From Acinetobacter piscicola (GTDB lineage Bacteria > Pseudomonadota > Gammaproteobacteria > Pseudomonadales > Moraxellaceae): a stretch of 64,000 nt of DNA. The stretch covers positions 2,914,001 to 2,978,000 of the forward strand of contig NZ_CP048659.1 in NCBI RefSeq assembly GCF_015218165.1, read 5' to 3'. Positions 54,024 to 63,112 of this stretch are shown piece by piece (within the stretch, counting starts at the first letter, position 1; each line of letters opens with the position of its first letter). The notes under the pieces are model-generated. The model searched no databases. It had not been told where the DNA came from and saw only the letters and a program-made list of their open reading frames with translations. A program made the translations under genes and the position numbers.

Positions 54024-54509
54024 TTAACCTGTAGATTTGTTAAGCTTGATATCATAAGCCATTTGAGTTTCAGGGCCACGGCCACCACGCTCAGTTTGCT
54101 CCCAATACTGATTCTTAACTTTGACAGCTTGGAACTTATAGTTTACGAATAGCACTTCATTTGTTTTAGAACCAACAAACTCAACAGCAGTCACAATGAC
54201 ATCCTCTAATGTAATACGAGAATACTCAATTTGCTCACCACCTGCTTTACATACGGAAACTTCAAGCTTAGGAATATGACGACCAATAGCACTATGCTTT
54301 AAAATAACTGGTGCTGCCTTATCAATTGCTGCAGTAATATTAAGATCCTGAAAATTAACTTTACCTGCACCACCACCACCACCACTTGTTAAAGTCGCAG
54401 GTTGACTAGCACCCCAAGTAAAATCTTGTACATCAATCCAATCTCTATGATTTGAGTCTTTCGACTCACCATTAATTCCATCGATTTTTAAAAAAATATC
54501 AATAGCCAT
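54024..54509 (-). CDS. hcp: Hcp tube protein
   Basis: 161 residues. Family pattern MAIDIFLKIDGINGESKDSN, HRDWIDVQDFTWGASQP and a C-terminal FQAVKVKNQYWEQTERGG with ETQMAYDIKLNK. Hexameric rings of Hcp stack to form the inner tube and can carry small effectors. A glycine run (GGGGGAGKVNFQDL) marks the usual extended loop. Its own upstream region and a downstream hairpin mark it as a semi-independent transcription unit. Confidence 0.96.
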   Translation of the reverse strand: MAIDIFLKIDGINGESKDSNHRDWIDVQDFTWGASQPATLTSGGGGGAGKVNFQDLNITAAIDKAAPVILKHSAIGRHIPKLEVSVCKAGGEQIEYSRITLEDVIVTAVEFVGSKTNEVLFVNYKFQAVKVKNQYWEQTERGGRGPETQMAYDIKLNKSTG

Positions 54510-54671
54510 AAAATTGCCTTTTTTGATAAATAAAATTTATAGTTGTACAACTTTTATAATAAGCACAATAATAAAACTTTACCTTAACTAGGTACGTTTT
54601 ATGTGCAGTAAAAAAATAGCATACTTGCTCACAATTTTCTAAGGCTTATACACTAAGTATACATTTCTTTA
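54510..54671. promoter_or_regulatory. hcp upstream region with palindromes
   Basis: 162 bases without a gene. It holds a perfect 12-base palindrome AGTTGTACAACT at 54541-54552 and an inverted repeat TATAC-ACTAA-GTATA at 54647-54661 close to the tssC stop. The hcp ribosome site AAGG precedes the ATG. A promoter here is likely, but hexamers are not decisive. Confidence 0.5.
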
Positions 54672-56159
54672 CTATTCCTTCCTCAAAGAAGGAAGTTTTG
54701 AAACTAAACGCAAAGAAACAGTTAAACCTTCAAGTTGATAATGTGGCCGTAAAAAGAATTTTGACGCATAAAAACCAGGATTATCTTCAATTTCTTCAAC
54801 AATGACTTCAGCTGCTGCTAATGGCTTACGAGCTTTAGTTTCTTGTGATGAGTTAACAGGATCACCATCGACATAATTCATTAACCAATCGTTCAACCAA
54901 CGTTCCATTTCTTCACGTTCACGAAAAGAACCAATTTTGTCACGTACAATGCACTTTAAATAGTGGGCAAAACGACAGCATGCAAATAGATATGGCAAAC
55001 GTGCTGAAAGTTTAGCATTCGCTGTTGCATCTGAATCTTGATATTCAGCCGGCTGTTGCAATGATTGTGCACCTATAAATGCAGCCAAATTTGAGTTTTT
55101 ACGGTAGATCAATGGCATTAAACCATTATTCGACAATTCAGACTCTCTGCGATCACTGATTGCAATTTCTGTAGGGCATTTTAAATCCACACCACCATCA
55201 TCTGTCTCAAAAGTATGCGTTGGTAATTCTTCAACAATACCACCTGACTCCACTCCACGAATTGATGTACACCAACCAAATTCATTAAATGAACGGTTAA
55301 TATTCACAGCCATCGCATACGCAGCATTTGCCCAAGCATAATCTTCATGACCATGAGTGACTTCTTCAAAATTAAAGTCATCAACAGGGTTTTCTTTAAA
55401 ACTATAAGGTAAACGTACCATAAAACGTGGTAGTGCTAAGCCCAAGTAACGTGCATCATCTGACTGACGCAAGTTACGCCATGCAGCATATTCAGTATTT
55501 TGGAAAATTTTGGAAATGTCACGTGGGTTTGAAAGCTCTTGCCAAGATTCCATCTGCATTAGACTTGGATTAGCACCCGTAATAAATGGACAGTGAGATG
55601 CTGCTGAAATTTTTGCCATTTCAGTCAAAATTTCAACATCTTGTGCACCATGATCAAAATGATAATCACCCACTAAACAACCAAATGGTTCACCACCAAA
55701 TTGCCCATATTCCTCTTCATAAATCTTCTTAAAGATAGGGCTTTGATCCCACATCACACCTTTAAATTTTTTAAGATTCTTACCGAGTTCTTTTTTACTC
55801 AAAGGCATGAATTTAATTTTGAGCAACTGATTAGTTTCAGTATTATTTACAAGATAATGCAAACCACTCCATGCACTTTCTAGCTCTTTAAAATCTTGAT
55901 GATGAATGATTTTGTTGACCTGATCAGAAAGTTTCTTATCAATCTCAGCAATAATAGCTTCGATCGTTTGATAAGTATCATTTGAATGCTGCACTACACT
56001 TTCTAGGGCTTGACGAGCTAATGTTTTTACAGCCTCTTGCACAGCATTTTCTGCTTGTTTTGATTTTGGTTTAAATTCTTTATTAATTAACTGCTCAAAC
56101 TCATTAGTTTGGAGTGTTTCAGTCTGTTGTAAAGATTCTAATTGTGAAGTATTAGACAT
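54672..56159 (-). CDS. tssC: TssC large sheath protein
   Basis: 495 residues, normal length. Typical motifs: ELESAWSGLHYLVNNTETNQ, FGCLVGDYHFDHGAQDVEIL, HCPFITGANPSLMQMESW, ARYLGLALPRFMVRLPYSF and RFAHYLKCIVRDKIGSFRER. Forms the contractile sheath with TssB. Followed by the hcp control region. Confidence 0.97.
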   Translation of the reverse strand: MSNTSQLESLQQTETLQTNEFEQLINKEFKPKSKQAENAVQEAVKTLARQALESVVQHSNDTYQTIEAIIAEIDKKLSDQVNKIIHHQDFKELESAWSGLHYLVNNTETNQLLKIKFMPLSKKELGKNLKKFKGVMWDQSPIFKKIYEEEYGQFGGEPFGCLVGDYHFDHGAQDVEILTEMAKISAASHCPFITGANPSLMQMESWQELSNPRDISKIFQNTEYAAWRNLRQSDDARYLGLALPRFMVRLPYSFKENPVDDFNFEEVTHGHEDYAWANAAYAMAVNINRSFNEFGWCTSIRGVESGGIVEELPTHTFETDDGGVDLKCPTEIAISDRRESELSNNGLMPLIYRKNSNLAAFIGAQSLQQPAEYQDSDATANAKLSARLPYLFACCRFAHYLKCIVRDKIGSFREREEMERWLNDWLMNYVDGDPVNSSQETKARKPLAAAEVIVEEIEDNPGFYASKFFLRPHYQLEGLTVSLRLVSKLPSLRKE

Positions 56160-56172
56160 AAGTAATCCTTAT

Positions 56173-56685
56173 TTAATCTTTTGAATCTTCGTTTTGCTTA
56201 GAAAGGCTAGCCAATGACTTCAGTAAATCATTATCTGCTAACACCTTGCTAATCAATTCTTCTGCACCTGTTTTACCATCCATATAAGACAGTAAATTTG
56301 ATAATTCAGTACGCGCATCTAATAATTCTTTTAAAGGTTCAACTTTTTGAGCAATACGGTTTGGAGAAAAATCTTCAATGCTTTCAAATTCTAAATCAAT
56401 ATTAAGATGCCCTTCATTAGTCAAAGCATTCTCAACACTAAATGCAGCTCGTGGTTTAATTGATTTCATACGGTCATCAAAATTATCCACATCAATTTCT
56501 AAAAAACCACGTTCATTTAAGTTTGGAAGTTCTTGTTTTGATTTTCCAGCTAAATCTGAAAAAACCCCCATTACAAAAGGTAATTCTACCTTTTTCTCTA
56601 CACCGTAAATTTCAACATCATATTCAATTTGAACACGTGGCGAACGGTTTCTAGCTAAAAATTTTTGTCCTGAATTCTTGCTCAT
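56173..56685 (-). CDS. tssB: TssB small sheath protein
   Basis: 170 residues. The N-terminus RNRSPRVQIEYDVEIYGVEK, LPFVMGVFSDLAG, then FLEIDVDNFDDRMKSIKPRA and LLSYMDGKTGAEELISKVL are diagnostic. It pairs with TssC; the C-terminal helix is the ClpV-reaching part. It overlaps neither neighbour, with a 13-base gap to tssC. Confidence 0.97.
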   Translation of the reverse strand: MSKNSGQKFLARNRSPRVQIEYDVEIYGVEKKVELPFVMGVFSDLAGKSKQELPNLNERGFLEIDVDNFDDRMKSIKPRAAFSVENALTNEGHLNIDLEFESIEDFSPNRIAQKVEPLKELLDARTELSNLLSYMDGKTGAEELISKVLADNDLLKSLASLSKQNEDSKD

Positions 56686-56699
56686 ATTCCACCTATTAG

Positions 56700-57740
56700 C
56701 TAATCATAATCATTACTATTATTGTCAAATGGTTGCCCAACAAGGGTTTCCAATCTATCTAATGAATCAGGACTAATATCCCGCATAATTTCATAAAAAT
56801 TATAATTCATTAACCTTTGAATCCGTCGAATAAACAATGGTGCTGGATGTGAAGGTTCATTTTTCTCAAAATATACATGAATTTTTTCTAACAGCAACTC
56901 GACATCTTGTCGAGTGCTGATGGAGTAGTTTGCCCAATTTAAACTAGACTGTACAGCAGTAATACTTTCACTTTTTGTAACCATATCTACCTGAATTGGA
57001 TTAATAATTTCACTCTGCTGAATCAACGATTTAAATTTAAGTAAAAATTTTTCTAAAGTATCAAATTTTATTTCAGTATCGCTAATTCGCTTGATAAACA
57101 AATGCTTAATTTGTTCTATAAGAACAATTGATTTTACTAAACAATTAATTTCTGAATTGGCAACATCAGATGCAATTTGTAAATCTAAACTCAAACGTTC
57201 AATACCACCAGGATAAATCTCGTGACTGGTATTCGAGTTTTCAAGCACATGTTCAATGTCTTTTATTGTGAAATTTTCTTGTGATAATCCATTTTTGATG
57301 AAAAAAGCATTTCTAATCGCTTTGATTACACCATCATTGGCATTAAAAATAGAAAGAGCATTGATACGATAATCTGGATCATAATCTTGATCCTCATCAT
57401 AAAGTTGCGGAAACACATCATCCCAATACATATTTAAATTTTGATAAATAATCTCTAGACCATTGAGCAAACCCGATAAACCATAACAATAAATTGCACT
57501 CTGCGTAAAATATGACATAACTGTTAGGTCTTTACTTTTCTCAAGCAAAATATCACTTGCGAGATTATAAATTGCTTCCCAATCTTGACCTTGTGCTTCA
57601 ATGATTAAATCACCAAACTGTTGTTCTGGCTTTTCTTGCAGTAAATTGACCAGTTTTTGATATTGTTCATCATATTCTATGTTGTCCCCCACAGGATTAT
57701 CCTGAGAGATTGGCTCAATATAGATTTCTGTAGCAATCAT
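56700..57740 (-). CDS. tssA: TssA (ImpA N-terminal domain)
   Basis: 346 residues. The ImpA_N domain is clear: ISQDNPVGDNIEYDEQYQKL, DWEAIYNLASDILLEKSKDL, YCYGLSGLLNGLEIIYQNL and NMYWDDVFPQLYDEDQDYDP. The C-terminal part (HPAPLFIRRIQRLMNYNFYE, IMRDISPDSLDRLETLVGQ) is the short TssA type, which primes sheath assembly at the baseplate. Confidence 0.92.
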   Translation of the reverse strand: MIATEIYIEPISQDNPVGDNIEYDEQYQKLVNLLQEKPEQQFGDLIIEAQGQDWEAIYNLASDILLEKSKDLTVMSYFTQSAIYCYGLSGLLNGLEIIYQNLNMYWDDVFPQLYDEDQDYDPDYRINALSIFNANDGVIKAIRNAFFIKNGLSQENFTIKDIEHVLENSNTSHEIYPGGIERLSLDLQIASDVANSEINCLVKSIVLIEQIKHLFIKRISDTEIKFDTLEKFLLKFKSLIQQSEIINPIQVDMVTKSESITAVQSSLNWANYSISTRQDVELLLEKIHVYFEKNEPSHPAPLFIRRIQRLMNYNFYEIMRDISPDSLDRLETLVGQPFDNNSNDYD

Positions 57741-57746
57741 TCAAGC

Positions 57747-58289
57747 TCACCTTATTAATAATTTTCGATATACAACATGATTGGTTGAATCAATTTTAAA
57801 GTTATGGTGAAAGGTTTGAGGATATAACTCTAACCATAAATCTTTGTCGCCTTCAAACATTTCATTTACTTCAATTTGTGCCAAATGTTGTTGCATCTGC
57901 GTTAAAAAATCAGCATTCAATTGTTCTGAAATCAAATGCCAATCCAAATTCATTTTCTTTAATTGTTCATCAAAATACTGCAACGCCTGAGTTGGTTGCA
58001 GTTGATGTTGATGCGTAAAAATCATAAATGGAAAATGCCGACCACGACTATCATGGCTTGAAAAAAAAATACCTTGTATCCGCTTATGGTCAGTGATCGA
58101 GCTTTCTAAAAAATAATAATACAGTGTAAATCTTGTATCGTAAGATTGAAAAAATTGTTCTCCGATATGATCCTGACCTTTCATCATCCACTTCATCAAT
58201 GCTTGTTCCACATCTCTAAAATGATTTGATTGTATAAAATCAGAATAAATCGGTAATTTCCCACACCAACCTAAGCTTTCATTTAACAT
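57747..58289 (-). CDS. tagF: TagF-family regulatory protein
   Basis: 180 residues of the TagF/DUF2094 family: GWCGKLPIYSDFIQSNHFRD, YYYFLESSITDHKRIQGIFF, SSHDSRGRHFPFMIFTHQHQ. In other species TagF restrains T6SS assembly post-translationally, acting with or against the PppA/PpkA phosphorylation switch. Its start overlaps the tssM stop by 7 bases, so it is coupled to TssM, and no PP2C domain is fused here. Confidence 0.9.
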   Translation of the reverse strand: MLNESLGWCGKLPIYSDFIQSNHFRDVEQALMKWMMKGQDHIGEQFFQSYDTRFTLYYYFLESSITDHKRIQGIFFSSHDSRGRHFPFMIFTHQHQLQPTQALQYFDEQLKKMNLDWHLISEQLNADFLTQMQQHLAQIEVNEMFEGDKDLWLELYPQTFHHNFKIDSTNHVVYRKLLIR

Positions 58290-61200
58290 TTAAAATCCTT
58301 TAAACCTGTTAAATTAAATGGGTTTTGTCCTGATAATGCACTAAATTCGATTTGAACTGTTTTATTACCCAATTGATAAATTGCTAACACACTCTTACCA
58401 TCAGGCAATGGAATAATTTTTTGAGCTTGATCCAACATACGATAAAGTGCCCAATCCCCCTTTGTTTCAATTTTTACAGGAGAAGCATTGGCAGCTGTCG
58501 CCTCAAGTGTAAAAGAACCATCCTTCGCAGGCCAAGACACAACTATGTCGTTTACAGGTCCATGATAATAATTAGTTTTCTTACCATCGTATGCAATACT
58601 TAAGTTATCAATGTCTTTGTCCATCGCCTTAATACGCAATGCAATGTCTACTTTAGGCTGACTATTACCACCGAAATACTGCGTATTTACAGCTTCTGCC
58701 GCACTATACGTTGCAGAACGATTAATTACACCTTGATCGAGCAACACACGGAAAGGAACTTGATTATTGGCACTCACCATAACGTTACTTGATAAAGTTG
58801 ATAGAAATAATCCATCTTTACCAAATACTTGACTCAATTCTTGAATAGAAATTTCTTGTTTTGCAGCACGGTTAAATGGATATTTATTTGCCAACAAGTT
58901 TTTACAGCTATTTTGTACCATCTGGTCTTGTTGTTTCACTACAGCTGAAAGTTGTCCATCTTTATAGGCTTGGCTTGACTCCGTGATCTTTCCCACAAAA
59001 ACATCCAACATTGGTCTAAATGGGTCAGGTAATCGATTGACTTGCGCCTTATAATTAATCAATGGTTTGGTATCTGGCATCAGTTGATCTTCACTTTGGA
59101 TGCTCAGTTCCAATGCCACCAAATATACATACAAATCATTAATAGATTTAATAATTTCATCCAGTTGTGAACCAGACTCAGCTGTTGTTAATGTTAGGCT
59201 TTGAAACTGCGAAAAATTATTTGCAATATTTTCTAAATACCCTTGAACTTTTGCCTCTGTGATAAATACAGGAGCTGCCTTTTGAGCCGTAGTGACTGCT
59301 TTAGCTTGAGCCGCTTTTTGAGCATCAGCTATATTTTCAGATTTTTCAGTATCAGAACTCACAACAGCTTTTGGCGATATTAAATTTGTATTTTGGCTAA
59401 TACCCCGGATAATTCCAGCCAAAGAAGAGTTTTTCTCCGAAAGTTGCTTTGACATCACAATCGCTTGTTGTAAATTCTGCGGTTGAACCATCCGCACATC
59501 TTGTAAATACGATTTCCAAGCTGCAACATATTGTAATGAATAGAGGCGATAAATATCTGAAATCACATCATCAGCAGATTTAAACTGCGCAGTATCTCCA
59601 ATTACCCATTTCTCTTCTTTATAAATATTGTTTAAGCGTCTATTTACAAAGGGTACAAATAAGTTTTCATAACCATATTTTGTATATAAAACATTTACAG
59701 CATCGTTTAAAGTTCGATCAGAGACACGACGAAAAACATTATTGGTCGATGGACCACCCATTGATACATAAGAAACCGCAGGTAAACTTTGCTGATCTAA
59801 AGTTTTAATATGCATATTTAAATCTTGCATAATCACTGAAGCAATATCGGTATAAACTAATAAATCCCTTGCCTGCTGTACTAAAGCAGGATCAAACTTT
59901 TGCTGCGGTGTTAACTTTTTTTCATCAAGCAACTTTTCAAATGACTTAATTACATTTTGATCATGATCCGATTTTAAAATGATATTATTCACCACCCACT
60001 GATGGATGTATTTTTTGTCATAATGGTCAACCTGATACAGCATCAAGTAGGTTTTAAGATTATTATAAATCTTATTATAATCTTTCGATTCAATATTATT
60101 CTTCAGATCCTTATAAACTTCATTGGAAATAACAGGAAATAAACTTTCATCAATCAAGCTTTGATGTTTTGACAAGGCTGCTTTTTCAATATCTTTATGT
60201 TGGCTCAAACCCATATTTTTAAAGAATGATTTACTTAATAATTCTTTATTAATATTCCATGTTGGTAAATTATAAACTTTATTAGTAAACCCCAACAATG
60301 AAGATACATTGTTAATATCAACTTTTTTTGATTCAGCTTCTAATTGAGTTAATTGGGTTGCGACCGCTTCTTGATATTTATGATTATATGCAAATGATCT
60401 CAATAATAATAACAATAATGCCAGTAACAACAGTCCCAATAAAATTGCAACCGTCCAGTAGATCTTTCTACGCTTCTTAATCCAACTTGTATCTATTCCT
60501 GCAATATTAGCTGTATTTAATAATAGCTCTTTAAAAATTGAATGAATAAAGTATGACTTAGAGTTCGGAACTAGTGTTGAGTTAATATTTTGAGAATACT
60601 TATGCTTTAAAGCTGCACTATTTTCGGCATCTAAAATAAAACCATCATCTGCTGACTGTACAGCACTAGTAAAATAAACACCTGAAAGATTAATTTCTGA
60701 ATCATAACGAGATAAATTTAATAACTTTTTCAAATAACTTTTTAAAGTAAATGTAAACCTCTCAAACTCATTTGGAAATCCAATGGCTAAATCAGCAGGA
60801 TCATTCTGTTGATTATTAAATGAAATACTCGTAAATAAATTGTTTTGTAATTTTGCAACAATCACATCAATTTCATCAGTTAATTTATTAATTTTTTCAG
60901 CAGATGTAATACTTAGAGGATCTAGGCTCACACCAAATGTTTGCTGTCTTTCTGTCTCATCTAAATAGTTAAAATATTGATTAAAACCAGAAATCAGATC
61001 AACTTTATTGACCATAATATAGAGTGGGAAAGTGGTATTAAAGGATGCTTGCATTTCCTGTAAACGCACACGAATCTGTTGAATTTGGCTTTGAATTTTT
61101 TCATCATTATTATTTAAAATATCATCAGCACTCAACATAAGGACTAAACCATTGATTGGTTGTTTTGGTCGACAACGTTTTAATAGGCCTAATAATTCAT

Positions 61201-61819
61201 TCCAATCATTACTATTCGTTACATCATTATTTTGCTCAACAAAGCGACCAGCTGTATCTAAAAGCAAGGCTTCATCTGTTAAAAACCAATCACAATCTCG
61301 TGTACCAGCTAATTTTGAAACATGATCTGTTGTCCCAATTGGAAAAGTCAATCCTGAGTTTAAAATCGCTGTTGTTTTACCTACCCCAGGTGCACCAATA
61401 ACAATAAACCACGGTTTATCATAAATATAATCCTCTTTTGAACCAAAAATACGTTGAAAGAAATTCTGTTCCTGTTTAACTTGTTGGCGCTGCAAAATCG
61501 TATCAATATTATTAAATTGTTCTTGTAAACCACTTTCATTTTTTACAGGACTTTCAGCACGATCATGAATATCACTTGCTTTAATTTCTTCTAAAACATG
61601 TTCATTCATTTTTTTGGTTTTGTAGAGTTTGAATAAATAGATCCCTAAAAAGATCAAACATACTAATATGATTAACAATACACGATTTAATACGGGCTCT
61701 AAAGGCTTATATTCTGCAAAAGCAATCATTGGACCTGCAAACCAAATCGTTGTAACAATCGAAATTAATCCAAATAGACTCCACATTGAAGTCCAACTAA
61801 ACATTGTTAAAAATCCCAT
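58283..61819 (-). CDS. tssM: TssM/IcmF inner-membrane complex protein
   Basis: 1178 residues. Two N-terminal transmembrane helices (residues about 12-32 and 45-65), a cytoplasmic NTPase-like domain with Walker A IGAPGVGKTTAILNSG (142-), FLTDEALLLDTAGRF and NKVDLISGF, and a third transmembrane helix near 455 (WTVAILLGLLLLALLLLLL). A large periplasmic domain with the IcmF-related ending follows. It spans the envelope with TssL. RBS AAGG precedes ATG 61819. No frame breaks. Confidence 0.96.
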   Translation of the reverse strand: MGFLTMFSWTSMWSLFGLISIVTTIWFAGPMIAFAEYKPLEPVLNRVLLIILVCLIFLGIYLFKLYKTKKMNEHVLEEIKASDIHDRAESPVKNESGLQEQFNNIDTILQRQQVKQEQNFFQRIFGSKEDYIYDKPWFIVIGAPGVGKTTAILNSGLTFPIGTTDHVSKLAGTRDCDWFLTDEALLLDTAGRFVEQNNDVTNSNDWNELLGLLKRCRPKQPINGLVLMLSADDILNNNDEKIQSQIQQIRVRLQEMQASFNTTFPLYIMVNKVDLISGFNQYFNYLDETERQQTFGVSLDPLSITSAEKINKLTDEIDVIVAKLQNNLFTSISFNNQQNDPADLAIGFPNEFERFTFTLKSYLKKLLNLSRYDSEINLSGVYFTSAVQSADDGFILDAENSAALKHKYSQNINSTLVPNSKSYFIHSIFKELLLNTANIAGIDTSWIKKRRKIYWTVAILLGLLLLALLLLLLRSFAYNHKYQEAVATQLTQLEAESKKVDINNVSSLLGFTNKVYNLPTWNINKELLSKSFFKNMGLSQHKDIEKAALSKHQSLIDESLFPVISNEVYKDLKNNIESKDYNKIYNNLKTYLMLYQVDHYDKKYIHQWVVNNIILKSDHDQNVIKSFEKLLDEKKLTPQQKFDPALVQQARDLLVYTDIASVIMQDLNMHIKTLDQQSLPAVSYVSMGGPSTNNVFRRVSDRTLNDAVNVLYTKYGYENLFVPFVNRRLNNIYKEEKWVIGDTAQFKSADDVISDIYRLYSLQYVAAWKSYLQDVRMVQPQNLQQAIVMSKQLSEKNSSLAGIIRGISQNTNLISPKAVVSSDTEKSENIADAQKAAQAKAVTTAQKAAPVFITEAKVQGYLENIANNFSQFQSLTLTTAESGSQLDEIIKSINDLYVYLVALELSIQSEDQLMPDTKPLINYKAQVNRLPDPFRPMLDVFVGKITESSQAYKDGQLSAVVKQQDQMVQNSCKNLLANKYPFNRAAKQEISIQELSQVFGKDGLFLSTLSSNVMVSANNQVPFRVLLDQGVINRSATYSAAEAVNTQYFGGNSQPKVDIALRIKAMDKDIDNLSIAYDGKKTNYYHGPVNDIVVSWPAKDGSFTLEATAANASPVKIETKGDWALYRMLDQAQKIIPLPDGKSVLAIYQLGNKTVQIEFSALSGQNPFNLTGLKDFKC

Positions 61820-61849
61820 GTTAATACCTTTTTAATTCTGAATATTTGA

Positions 61850-63094
61850 TTAATTTCGAACTGTAGTTGTACTGCCTAAGCTAGGTTGATTTGCACCTTG
61901 CTCAATATAAACAGTAATCTCAACACGACGGTTTTTCGCTCTATTTTCTACAGAATTATTGGCGAAAGCTGGATTTTCAGAGCCTTTACCTTCTGAACGA
62001 ATACGGGAAGCATCTTGCACATAATTCGACAAAATAGTTTTCACCGCATCTGCACGCCCTTGTGATAAATGCCAATTGGAAGGAAATGCTGAACTGCGAA
62101 TCGGTTGATCATCTGTAAATCCTGACACAACAACTCGACCTTTCACTTCATTGAGTGCCTGACCAACTGCTGCCATAACAGGATAATAACGATCAATAAT
62201 CTGATCTGAACCAGACCCAAACAATTCATCACCCAAAATAGTGATGGTACTTTTTCCAGGAACTTCACTGACTTTTAATAAATTAGCATCAATCTCATTT
62301 TTCAATAACGGTGCAAGTAACTGAATACTTTCACCACTTGGACGCACCGTTTCGACACTTAATTTATTAATACGGGTATTAATATCATTGGTATCCTGTG
62401 CTAACTTCCAATTAAGTACAGTATATAACAATAAAATACCAGCACCGCTTAATGCAAATAAAATCCATAAAGGAATAAATTTTCTACGTTTTGTAATTGC
62501 ATTATTCGCAGCAGAGCTACTCAATAAAATTTGTGACTTTTTCTGCCCACCATATTCACGAATAATTTTTTCTAATTCTTTTTTAATATTTTCAACGCTG
62601 ACTTTACCATTATTTAAAACTTGATATTTGCCCATATAACCAAGTACCAAACAATAATACATTAACTCAATTAAGTTAATATTCTTTAGTGGCTCTTGTT
62701 TGATACGATCCAATAACTGGAAAAATTGCTCGCCCCCCCAAGTTTCGTTATGAAATGTCACCAATAAGCTGTGCGCACTCCACTCTTGATCCGCCCAACC
62801 ATTTTTTGCTGCGAATTCGTCTAATAAGGTACAAAGACAATAACGTGCAGCCTTTACCGTTTCATAGCGAACACCATTTTCTTCAGCAGTTTCCTCAAAA
62901 TTCTCGATATCTTTTTTCAAACGGTTCAACACTTCTTGCGTTGAAACTTTACTTTGAAAATACTTCATTTGAGAGGCTTTATTAAGCAAAGGAATAGCAG
63001 CTTCCACTAAAATATTGTGTGAGTTATCTTTTTTCACATCTGAACTTTGTGCTGCGATATTATTTTCAATCTCTTCAAACTTAATTGTTTGCAT
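61850..63094 (-). CDS. tssL: TssL with C-terminal OmpA domain
   Basis: 414 residues. An N-terminal DotU domain (VKAARYCLCTLLDEFAAKNG, WGGEQFFQLLDRIKQEP, LVLGYMGKYQVLN), a single transmembrane helix near residue 210 (FIPLWILFALSGAGILLLYT), then a periplasmic OmpA-like domain (ILGDELFGSGSDQI, VVSGFTDDQPI, SQGRADAVKTIL, NRAKNRRVEI). The OmpA part would anchor the complex to peptidoglycan. This fused form may compensate for the absence of an outer-membrane TssJ. Confidence 0.94.
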   Translation of the reverse strand: MQTIKFEEIENNIAAQSSDVKKDNSHNILVEAAIPLLNKASQMKYFQSKVSTQEVLNRLKKDIENFEETAEENGVRYETVKAARYCLCTLLDEFAAKNGWADQEWSAHSLLVTFHNETWGGEQFFQLLDRIKQEPLKNINLIELMYYCLVLGYMGKYQVLNNGKVSVENIKKELEKIIREYGGQKKSQILLSSSAANNAITKRRKFIPLWILFALSGAGILLLYTVLNWKLAQDTNDINTRINKLSVETVRPSGESIQLLAPLLKNEIDANLLKVSEVPGKSTITILGDELFGSGSDQIIDRYYPVMAAVGQALNEVKGRVVVSGFTDDQPIRSSAFPSNWHLSQGRADAVKTILSNYVQDASRIRSEGKGSENPAFANNSVENRAKNRRVEITVYIEQGANQPSLGSTTTVRN

Positions 63095-63112
63095 GACTAT
63101 TCTCTATATTAT

